The notes below the pieces were generated by a model. It saw only the letters and a list, made by a program, of their open reading frames with translations. It was not told the DNA's origin and searched no databases. A stretch of 64,000 nucleotides of DNA from Liolophura sinensis. Lineage: Eukaryota; Mollusca; Polyplacophora; Chitonida; Chitonidae. Shown piece after piece: positions 45,605 to 55,059 of this stretch. The position numbers and the translations under genes were made by a program. The stretch is from contig NC_088301.1 of assembly GCF_032854445.1 (NCBI RefSeq), forward strand, positions 52,563,187 to 52,627,186, given 5' to 3'. Numbering within the stretch: the first letter of the stretch is position 1; each line of letters begins with the position of its first letter.

Positions 45605-46470
45605 GAACAGAACAGAAATGTTATGCTTTCTCGTTTGTAATTGTTGTTTTCCATCATCATCATCATCATCACAATAATAATAATAATAATAAATAAGCAG
45701 AGTATATGGGTCGCCATGCAGCCCCTGTGTCAGCCTTAAACACAGATTGTTGGACTTGCACGAGTGAGTGAGTGAGTGCTTGGGGTTTAACGTCGTACTC
45801 AACAATTTTTCAGTCATATGACGACGATGGACTTGCACGAAGAAAACTATATAAGTTATGTTCATATGTACGTACATGCGGCCGAGAATAACCCATCTTG
45901 AATGTGCTGACGTGACCCTTACACAGAATCTGGTGATCTCAAACAATGACAGAATCCCAATCAGGGACAGGGACCCAATCGCAAATCCTCCGCTGGTTGC
46001 CCCGACTCGACCGGAAGGCTAGATTGGGTCGAGATTCGGACGACTGCGCGACATTCAGACATAATTTTGTCGAGATTCAAGCGCCATTCAGACGACAGTG
46101 CGAGATTTGGTCGAGATTAACACGCCATTCGAACGACAGAGTAACTGAGTGTCGTCTATATCTAGCCTGAATGTCACACTGTCGACGAAATCTCGTCCAA
46201 ATATTGCGTTGTCGTTCGAGTGTCGCTCGCTATGAAACTTCAGTTTGGGTATAAAATTATTTATTTCCTGGAAACAGCAACACAAATTTCATCGATATTC
46301 AGACGAGATTTGGTCGAGAATTGAATCAGGGAGCGAGATTCTAACAAGGACGCGAGATCCCGTCGAGGGTGCGATATTAGCAAGAGATTCTCGACCGAAT
46401 GTTGTTTGAGTCTTGTGGGACTGAATCTGGAATTGCCGCCCTATTCTCGTCTAAATCTCGCACTGTCGGG
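45605..46470 (-). repeat. Right long inverted repeat with CGAGATT modules
   Basis: Inverse partner of 42105-42895, including CATCTTGAATGTGCTGACGT GACC, GTCGCTCGCTATGAAACTTC AGTTTGGGTATAAAATTATT, and GAGATTCTCGACCGAAT. It carries a small SINE insertion (45764-45827) absent from the left arm. Unit modules such as CATTCAGACGACAGTGCGAG ATTTGGTCGAGATT recur several times. Confidence 0.85.
45751..45840 (-). mobile_element. 5'-truncated SINE with 13-bp target-site duplication
   Basis: TGGACTTGCACGA occurs at 45751-45763 and again at 45828-45840. Between them are 64 bases whose minus strand ends in CACTCACTCAC: the 3' piece of the (CACT)n-tail SINE (compare 7866-8165). The exact duplication shows a genuine retrotransposition event into the right inverted repeat. 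Confidence 0.9.
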
Positions 46471-46508
46471 ACATTGAGTTCCATATGAGTTCCATATAGG
46501 GCCTAGAT

Positions 46509-46925
46509 CTATCTCTTAACAAGTAGACATCCATTATTAAAAGTCACATGACCGACCGCTACCCTGGTTTCTAAACATGTCTGAGTTCTGGGAACTATCC
46601 ACAATATTGTGATATTTGCGTTGCTGTTTGAAGGCACTACTTCAATCTTCATAATCCAACCAAGAAGGTAATAAAAAGAACTTGCTTCTTTAATGCAGGT
46701 CGGTTTGGGGGTTTTCTTTGCCTCGAACGTGGACATCGTTGAAACCAGTTCCATGTTGACCTTTGCAAATATGCGGCGACTTTCTTTGAGAGATAGGGAA
46801 GGATCAAAGATTACGATGGTTGCCTTAATTTCAACATAACATATGAAATCTTTATAGATGGGATACGTTGAGGATAATTTTTTAAAACTGTTATCATTGG
46901 TTTCTCTATTGCACGAGAAAGACAA
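46509..46925 (-). CDS. Unrecognised 138-codon ORF
   Basis: An open frame just outside the right inverted repeat, mixed composition, no transmembrane segment or motif I can name. Visible landmarks are only CNRETNDN near the start and WIVPRTQTC and GHVTFNNGC near the end. It could be an exon of an unknown gene, a transposon remnant or chance. No supporting splice partners were found. Confidence 0.2.
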   Translation of the reverse strand: MSFSCNRETNDNSFKKLSSTYPIYKDFICYVEIKATIVIFDPSLSLKESRRIFAKVNMELVSTMSTFEAKKTPKPTCIKEASSFYYLLGWIMKIEVVPSNSNANITILWIVPRTQTCLETRVAVGHVTFNNGCLLVKR

Positions 46926-47109
46926 GTGGCCTACAAGAGCCTACATGTAACTGTGTAGGCCTTACTTTTTTAATTATATTTTGACAGCTGTTGACGGCGG
47001 TTCTTGAGCCTCAGGCTATCCGCCGCAAGGCACTATAATCGACTATAGTCATCAGGGTTTTACGATAGTGGATATTTTTTGTCATAATAAGGGATTCTAA
47101 ACATTTTAT

Positions 47110-48030
47110 GAAATGATGATGGTATCTCTGTACAAAGACGAACAAGGTCTCCTTTCACGCCATCTTTACGACAAAAGGGATCATTTCAATTTTGATATTG
47201 TAAATTATCATTATTTAGATAGCAATATTCCAGTTGTTAGTTCAAAAACTAGTTTGTCAAGGACACTCCAACAAACGCCTTCATTCTAAGTTTCTCAAAT
47301 TTTACAATGAGTATAACACTCTCGTGGGCAGGTTTGGACAGAGCGTTCAGAGTCTCGGGCGATCTGCATTGTGATCAACCATATAGACGGCGTTGTTATG
47401 CTCATGTACATATCTATCGCGTACATGGTATTTAACAACATAGATGGCCTGGCTTGCCGAGTGTAACAGTCTATCTTGTAGACAGCTTTTATACAGACCA
47501 GCATGTCATGTGTAACATCAAAGATGGCGCCTCTTGTAGTATGAGATCCTTACATATTAACGAGAAAGACCTAATCGTCCGTTACTTTTGAATCACAATC
47601 TGTTCGATTAAGGTCTGTAACGCTCGTCATTTTCGAACCGTATCTAATACCGCTTAACCCAGGGCTAGGGGCCTTAAAGGCAGCCATGCTTATTACATGT
47701 GCATGATGCCTTTATGAACAGTTGCAATCAAAGCGCGACTGAGATACTTTGTTTAATTGCAATTTGACCTGGAACTCATTCATGGACTACGAATTTGAAC
47801 TTTGATTTGGAATTCATGCCTGGAATATCAACTGTCTGCCCGGCATCATTGAAAACTGATGACCTCTTCTCTCTTGTGTGTCATTGGCTTTAATTCCTAT
47901 TTGTATAATTTCTTACATACCTTTGTTTTGGGGAGCTAGTTTTAAACGTTGTTTTTGGAAATGGATCTTGCGATTTACGGACTGCGAAAGGTATACGAAT
48001 GTCGGACATGACGCTTATATTTATAAGATA
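47110..48030 (+). mobile_element. 5'-truncated Penelope-like element, copy B
   Basis: The 5' part translates as SLYKDEQGLLSRHLYDKRD and YHYLDSNIP, then KFLKFYNEYNTLVGRFGQS: the C-terminal thumb end of a Penelope-type reverse transcriptase, with lesions between. From 47312 to 48030 it is the inverse of 60604-59893 with high similarity (TAACACTCTCGTGGGCAGGT, AACCCAGGGCTAGG, GAACAGTTGCAATCAAAGCG, GATCTTGCGATT, GTCGGACATGACGCTTATAT). It is truncated at its 5' end. Confidence 0.8.
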
Positions 48031-49302
48031 CATTATTTATTAACGAAAAACTTATGCATCCAATTCCATTATTATTACAGCGTATTGGATGATAATGAAG
48101 AAGCCATCTTGCCGTTGTTGGGCAAATATTTCTATAACTTCAGTTTTTTTCAATTCTAAGATTAAATGTGACGTGTAACTAAAGTTCTGCCCAGTCAACA
48201 CGTCACTGGGGTACAAGTGAGGTAGCACAGTGCATGCGCAATGAATATGACGTCTGTATTCAAACCTGTGTCTGGGGGTATCATTGATCATACTTGATCC
48301 ATGTGTAAGTTTTACGTCGGTGCTGTGAGAAAAGTGCAGTCGAAACTTTAATCCAGATCAACATACAGGTGTGACTAATTGCCAATTTGCTCGGTACGAG
48401 TCACTAATCGCTTTATTTCGATGAAACATTCAAGCTCCTTACATTTGAAAGGATTGTAAATTGCTATACTTTTACAACGTGTGGAGAAAACAGCCGGATG
48501 TTTTGAAAATTTATCTCGAATCCGGCATTCACCCTTCAAATGAACAGTACGCTATGCTGATACCACACTTGTCGCGAGCTAAACTTTCAATCGATTTGAT
48601 GTGAACAACCTGAAATCTGAAATGCATTTGAAATTGTGTATATGTATGGGTACTACCAAAGCGATTACCCACTGAGCCCGCGTTATGCAGAGCGATTTGG
48701 AGAATTCAACCTGAAACTGATTTGAATATCATAAAATCTCAGCAATCTTGTATGCTATAACTAAAATAACTAAAATACTTTTTAAAGTGAAAGAAAGCTA
48801 AAAATATTAAGTGGGTGTGATTATACAGGACATCTGAAAACTATGCGTCAAAATACTTTCATTTATATTTTTTTTTAGATTTTTTTGAAGTGTCTTGAAG
48901 GCATTCAAATATTTGAATACTATGATGGGCTTAATGAGCCATATTCTGACAGTGTCTTGGAACTCTGACGTCACATCACCCTTTTTTTTTCCTGATGTTC
49001 ACCAGACGGAAGGAATTTTTTAGAACATCATTTAAGTAATCTTACTCATGAGTGAAAATACACCATATAGTGCGGTAATCAGATTTGCAAAAACTTCCTG
49101 TTCCTAAAGCCTGGTCTCTATAGCCCACCTTAGAATTCAAAGGTTGGTTTGAAAAAAAACACAAAAATTAAAAAAAAATTAAAGTATATTTGTGCATAGT
49201 TTTAAGTAGTTTATTTAGTGATGTCTACTTCGATTTTAACCGTCTTGTCCTCTAAGGGCAAACACACCCAGAATCTGCACTTCTGCTACTGTGTATAGAC
49301 TA
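48031..49302. other. Intergenic, no gene seen
   Basis: AT-rich sequence without a supported frame or repeat. Confidence 0.35.
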
Positions 49303-49653
49303 CTACGACTTGCGCTTTAGGACTTGTATGGTAAATTTTCTCACATCTGTTATAAATTGCATAAAACGAGACAATGTCTTTTTGAACACAAAATGCAGTC
49401 CATTTTCTGACAAGGTGAACCCTGCAATGTTTGCTGCTTCTGAAAACCTCTTGAGCTTTTTATGGTTCACCTCGGGTTTTGAGGTTTCTCCAGATAAACT
49501 ACTAGCCACCAATTGCAGCTTGTTTCTCAGTGGATATAGTTCCCTTATCTTTGAAAAACTGTTGTCGGACGAACAGTGTGACATATTCTCAAAGTAATAT
49601 TTAAGAAATAATACGTATAGCCATAAAGCATGTAACCTGTGAGAGAGAAACAC
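49303..49653 (-). CDS. Unrecognised 116-codon ORF
   Basis: An open frame with a Lys/Ser-rich, helix-prone composition (SGETSKPEVNHKKLKRFSEA, NIAGFTLSENG). No domain is recognised. The opposite strand is also open over most of it, which weakens the case. Kept only as a possible exon. Confidence 0.18.
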   Translation of the reverse strand: MFLSHRLHALWLYVLFLKYYFENMSHCSSDNSFSKIRELYPLRNKLQLVASSLSGETSKPEVNHKKLKRFSEAANIAGFTLSENGLHFVFKKTLSRFMQFITDVRKFTIQVLKRKS

Positions 49654-50203
49654 TCACAGTTTTGAATGAAGGCTGAGAATTTTCTAACTATGGCATCCAA
49701 ATAAAATTTCTACCTTGTCTGTGAATAATTTCATGGTCGACTACCAGCTCATGTATTTCAGTGGCGCTCTGATCGCACCTGCTCATAAAAGAAATTTGTT
49801 GATGTAATAAATATGGACGCTGGTGATCGGGTTCAACGTTCAGATATTGCTGCCATTTGAGTAATTCTCGGTTCACCTTTTCCCGTTAGAATCATTTTGA
49901 TTAGTCGTAGTCTATTATGACTGGTAAAGGCCACAGTATGCCTCCAGTAATATCAAGAGCGATGAAGTGAAGGACCTAAGTTGCGATACAAGGAGGCGAA
50001 GAAGCGATGCGAAGAAGCGAAGTTGCGATGCGAAGGGGAGAAGTTGTGACAATTTCAGCCTTTAATTCCCTGTTAACATATTACGTGATAAGTCACTAAC
50101 CTGCTGTCGCATGTATCGCATAAGTACGATCCGCTTTGTATTTCGAGAATTTCGTCACTATTGATCGCGATCATGAAGAGGTCCAGAGCGTGGACTCCGG
50201 TTG

Positions 50204-50403
50204 NNNNNNNNNNNNNNNNNNNNNNNNNNNNNNNNNNNNNNNNNNNNNNNNNNNNNNNNNNNNNNNNNNNNNNNNNNNNNNNNNNNNNNNNNNNNNNNNN
50301 NNNNNNNNNNNNNNNNNNNNNNNNNNNNNNNNNNNNNNNNNNNNNNNNNNNNNNNNNNNNNNNNNNNNNNNNNNNNNNNNNNNNNNNNNNNNNNNNNNNN
50401 NNN
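50204..50403. other. Assembly gap (200 N)
   Basis: Exactly 200 Ns at the edge of a minisatellite, so the array may be longer than shown. ORFs spanning it are artefacts. Confidence 1.
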
Positions 50404-50885
50404 AAGACTGGTAAAGAACAGTATCACACTGCAAAATGACAGTACAACACCAAGAAATAATAACTACTACACTATGAAAGAACAGTTCCACACTGCGAAA
50501 TAACAGTACTACACTACGAAAGAACAACAGAACACTAAGAAATAACAGTATCACATTCGAAATAATAGTATCATATACGTAAGTATATGATATACTTACG
50601 AAAACCACACTACGAAAAAAACAATATCACGCTAGAAAGAGCATTACCAAAGAACAGTAACACGCTTGGAAATAGCAGTACAACACTTGGAAGGAACAGC
50701 AGCACACTACGAACTGACAATGCGAAAGAACAGTATCACGCGCCAGAGGAACAGTGCCACACTTCGAAAGAACTGTACAAGGCTGGGAAATAACAGTACC
50801 ACACTAACGAACATTACATCACTGCGAAAGAACGCTACCACAGTGCAGAAGAACAGAGCCACATCACGAAAGAACAGTTGTAGCA
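50404..50885. repeat. Minisatellite, about 20-21-bp unit, left block
   Basis: Units of the form CGAAAGAACAGTACCACACT recur roughly every 20-21 bases with substitutions. The array starts at the N gap. It contains two overlapping short palindromes at 50569-50599 (TATCATATAC...GTATATGATA and GTAAGTATAT...ATATACTTAC). The same unit resumes at 52786. Confidence 0.85.
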
Positions 50886-50891
50886 TACTGC

Positions 50892-51679
50892 GTCAAAAAC
50901 GGAGGAGTAGGGGGAATCCCTTGGTATACGCTACCATACTATACTGTTCTATACTGTACAGAATACTATACTATTGTATACTATGCTGGTATACTATACT
51001 GTTAGAACGCGGACTGAACGACACATGGCTGGTAGATGGGTGAAACTAGTCGGCTTGTGGATTGTGGAGTGACTGGTTCGTTCACCAAAACGAACCAATG
51101 TGGACCAATTTCACTGAGGTCCACGTTGGTGAAAAGTCTAGAGTGATCAGCTTGTAGATTTTAGCGTTGAGCTGTGTCGTGCTAAGTTGATCAGTGGGTG
51201 GTTGCATTACCCGCTTGAATTTGGTTGACAGAGATAGCTGTTACCATCTTGAACGGAGCCCGTACCCGTTGCCTAAAAGAGGGAGCCGTTCTCGTCAATT
51301 TCATGCCCCAGGCCCGCAATGAGACGGGAAGAAGTGGTAGGGGGTGGGGGAGACAAGTAACTGCTCTATCAAGAAGGTCCACCTTCACTTCTCCCGGATG
51401 TACGCGGAGCACATGCAGCCAACACACCCAAGACCTCCATGACCGTCAAGGACAAGCCGCAGACGAGTAAACGCTTTTTCCCCCACCTCGCCATCTTCAT
51501 ATCGGTGATAACACCCCTTGCCATGGCATACGGTGATCATTCTACCAAGACGTTATCAGGGGTGCGAGTTCTGAACATAGACCATTACCAAGACTTGCAT
51601 ATCGGTAATTCATTCACCCCTGTCACCACTACGAGACATTTGCCACGGAGAGCGGACATGTTCCCCCTGCGTAAAACAC

Positions 51680-51767
<88 letters not shown>

Positions 51768-52783
51768 CGGACTTGACACGGGACTTGCTAATGCTTTTGT
51801 TCTGTTACTGTGCCTTTTTTGCTGTCACTACACCGCGTGTGTTTTTTAGCTATGAGTAGTCCACCGTAAGTGATTTGATTGATGGCTGTATTGCTTGGTC
51901 GGTTAAGGCACTAGAATGACGATGTGTTTTAAAACTTTGTGTCTTTCCAGCCTGAATAACCTGAATAACCACGCCCAAGTGGAGAGAATGGTGGACGTGG
52001 TCACCAACCCTTCAGGCTATACGGGTGTACTCTTAGTAATCAATCAGGGACGTCTGCAGGTCTTGTGAGCTTAAACCGAAGACGTCTGCCGATACGTCAA
52101 GGATCCTTAGCCCATTCAGCAGAATTATTTTAACACTGTTCTCCCCTCGTAAATGTAGGCCTACGAGAGCCACACCCCAACCAAGCGTCACCTCCCTATA
52201 GACGCTTAGAAAACCCCATCGGACATAGTCCGACTAGTTTCTGTAGGACAAACCCAGAGACAAGCAGTGCCTACCTCCAGGAGACCTTCCACGACATACC
52301 CCCACAAAATGGAATGCCGAGCTCGCCCGGTGTGTTTGTGTGCGCTTTGACGGATCCACAACTGTGAAGGGGATGCTCCCTTCCTTCTGTCGTCAACGAA
52401 AAATGAATCGGAGAAAATCTCATGGGTTTAGCTGTAGCGGCACGACCCCCATCTCCCAACCCTCTATTTATCCCGTCATCGCGGGCTTCAACGAAATTCG
52501 CGCTCCAACACCGAGTGCGGGATGATTTTTCAACGGACCTTTTACGGTCCTGCTGCGTTTGGCTCAACGTCGCTTATGGGCACTTTCGCTCGCCAACGAA
52601 ATCCGAGTGGGACAATCCAACCCACCCACTGGTCCGTTTGGGTGCACCACAGCTTAACACTCAACTCTACAAACCGACCAGACACCACACTGCACCAAAC
52701 CACAACACACCACACCACACAGAACACAAACTCAATGACACATAGTATGCCTTGGGGATTCCTTCTCCTCCTCCTCCGCAAGT
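50892..52783. mobile_element. Unclassified insert with imperfect terminal inverted repeats
   Basis: It interrupts the minisatellite. The left edge CGGAGGAGTAGGGGGAATCC CTTGGTATAC is mirrored at the right edge, whose complement reads CGGAGGAGGAGGAGAAGGAA TCCCCAAGGCATAC. Internally it is less AT-rich than its surroundings, with a long CA run and several short ORFs but no recognised transposase. It is probably a non-autonomous DNA element, though a composite cannot be excluded. Confidence 0.45.
51676..51767. repeat. (CA)n microsatellite
   Basis: About 45 CA dinucleotides with one early interruption (CGCA). The His-Thr ORF on plus and the Cys-Val ORF on minus are translations of it. Confidence 0.98.
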
Positions 52784-52785
52784 GG

Positions 52786-52900
52786 TACTAACAGTACGAC
52801 ACTAAGAAATAACAGTACCATATTGCGAAATAACGGCATGACACTGAAATAACAGTACCACATTACGAAAGGACAGTATCACACTTCGAAAGAATACTAC
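52786..52900. repeat. Minisatellite, about 20-21-bp unit, right block
   Basis: AAATAACAGTACCATATTGCG, CATTACGAAAGGACAGTATC and CACTTCGAAAGAATAC are the same unit as at 50404-50885. Its presence on both sides dates the 1.9-kb insert after the array formed. Confidence 0.8.
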
Positions 52901-53874
52901 ATATTGTTTTTTTTTAAGATACGGTATGCCTAATCGCAGATTGTCTCTTAACAAGAACTCCAAGAGCATGATGTCATAGCTATTATATTTGCGCTGACAA
53001 TACATAGGAGCAGAAATAGAAAAGGTATTTTGCCACTGACAAAGTAATACAATTCCCATTAAACAATGAAGACTGATGGCTTATTTGAGGGCGTGTGCTC
53101 ACTGAAGACCGCAACCCAACTGTTGTATGTTAGCTTGTGTGTTAGTCAAGGGACACGTGCATATTACATTTCCAAATTTCAAAGCTCCAGGTATGAAACG
53201 TGTCAGGTCGTGATTTCACTCAAGCTGAAGCGAAAATTCCAAATCGAGCCACGCAAGTCTTGAATGTAGGTGTAACAGTGGATTTGGTAGTAGGTCTATT
53301 GCCTTACTATATGTAGGTAAGCATAATAATACACACATGTTTATCACTCCATATTGTAGTGAAAATACAGATATGAATGTTGTTCAATTTCATCTTTGTG
53401 GCCTTACGAGCGAACAAAACCTGGTCAATGGTCTATATGCAGGCACATCTTTTGTTGGCAACAGTTGCACTGATTTACCTTATAATCTTTATCACAGAGT
53501 GTCGCTTTGATCACCTTTCTTATAAACTGTTACACAGGCTTGAGTTTCAACGAGTTGATCGATGAATAAACAACCTTCAAGGTAACAGATGGAGGCACAT
53601 TTCACTTAATCGAGACAAGTTCTGGAGAATATAACATTCCAGAGCTCTTGCCGCGCTCAGAAATTAATCTATTTTGACTGATTTTCCACATATATTTTTT
53701 CATATATTTTCCTTTGCAGGATAAGTCCTATAGCGGCGTGAAAATGTTTGCAAAAGATCCTAGCAGAATATACCTCTCAGCTGAATACACATTGTGAATG
53801 ATAGTGCCTTTGATTCTGTTAAACATTAATTCTAGACGACTGCAATTGCAATTAACTTCAGGGCATTTTTGTAC

Positions 53875-54010
53875 CTAATTCTGCATAAGCCATGGTGCCA
53901 GGGGCATGTAGTTACAATTTAAGTACTTACATGAAGAGTTAGAATAAACCCTGATTAAGGTTGATTTACGACTTCCGTCGCTGCTCGTGTTTTACTGTCC
54001 ATGTTGTGTC
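53875..54010 (+). repeat. Dispersed repeat R2, copy 5
   Basis: ATTCTGCATAAGCCATGGTG, AGTACTTACATGAAGAGTTA, GAATAAACCCTGATTAAGG and CGCTGCTCGTGTTTTACTG match copy 1 at 5930-6113 block by block. Confidence 0.65.
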
Positions 54011-54168
54011 TCGTTAATTGTATTTATCTTCGCACCTTACTTCAAGCAATGACGCAAGTTTAATGCTGTTGAGTTTATGGAAGAAGTTGGTTACGACTAA
54101 ATTGTTACTAGTGAAAAGATGGTATCCGTTGGCTTGTTCATGATGATTGAGAGATAACAACTAAGTTC

Positions 54169-54583
54169 ACATGTAGGTATACATGATGCACAGGTGTATG
54201 TCAACAACACCTCACAACGATACACGTAGGTATATATGATTTACAGGTGTATGTCACAACGCCTCACACCGCTACATGTAGGTATATATGCTGTTACAGG
54301 TGCATGTCACAACACCTCCCAACGCTGCATGTAGGTATATATGATGCACAGGTATATTTTACAACACATCCCCAAACGCTACATGTAGGTATATATGATC
54401 TACAGGTGCATGTCACAACACCTCCCAACGCTACATGTAGGTATATATGATGCACAGGTGTATGTAACAACACCTCCCAACGCTACATGTAGGTATACAT
54501 GATGCACAGGTGTATGTCACAACACCTCCCAACGCTACATGTAGGTATATATGATGCACAGGTGTATGTCACAACACCTCCCT
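54169..54583. repeat. 52-bp minisatellite, about 8 units
   Basis: The unit contains ACATGTAGGTATATATGATG, CACAGGTGTATGTCACAACA and CCTCCCAACGCT. Units differ by a few bases. The ORF at 54247-54450 translates it and is not a gene. Confidence 0.95.
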
Positions 54584-54671
54584 GCACAAATTACCTTTAT
54601 ATGTCATCAGCCTTACCTTACGAGTTAGCTTGGTATTATTGATTTTATTTGCATAAAGCCTGTCTGTTTTA

Positions 54672-54686
54672 CCCCCCCCCCCCCCC
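54672..54686. repeat. Poly-C run (15)
   Basis: Fifteen uninterrupted C residues. Similar G runs occur at 9767-9784 and near 19758-19780. Confidence 0.97.
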
Positions 54687-55059
54687 GGCTTACTTATGTC
54701 AATCGAACTGTACATTAAAAAAATGATTCACAAGAAACTGTATTACTCAGAAGCAGACCCCAATCCCAGCGTTCCTTGTTCTACACCGCAGGTACAACTC
54801 CCTCTAATGCTAAGAATCTCCTCAACAGAAAAAGACGAAAAGCTTTCCTCTGTGACAACACGGTCACATATACATGACGTAGAGGTGTATACATATCTTT
54901 GTATGTCTGATTCACATTGAAATGTAAGCAAAAAACACATGGAAGTTGTTGTGTAATTCGTAATTTTCTGAACTAATGTGTTGAAATTGTCAGAGAATCG
55001 TAATTCACATGAACGACTGGCTTCCATAGATACTGAAGAAAGGTACATTAAGGACACGC

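Noticed and set aside
47855-47900. CTGATGA within the Penelope-like terminal repeat, a possible hammerhead ribozyme
   Set aside because: No GAAA follows at the right place and no stem II forms in either copy (47860 or the inverse at about 60080).
50136-50608. Five ORFs across N
   Set aside because: Open only because Ns carry no stops.
51439-51849. 136-codon ORF with a poly His-Thr tract
   Set aside because: Driven by the CA microsatellite; the non-repeat part has no recognised domain.
54169-54583. CRISPR-like array
   Set aside because: Contiguous 52-bp tandem units with no distinct spacers, in an animal genome.
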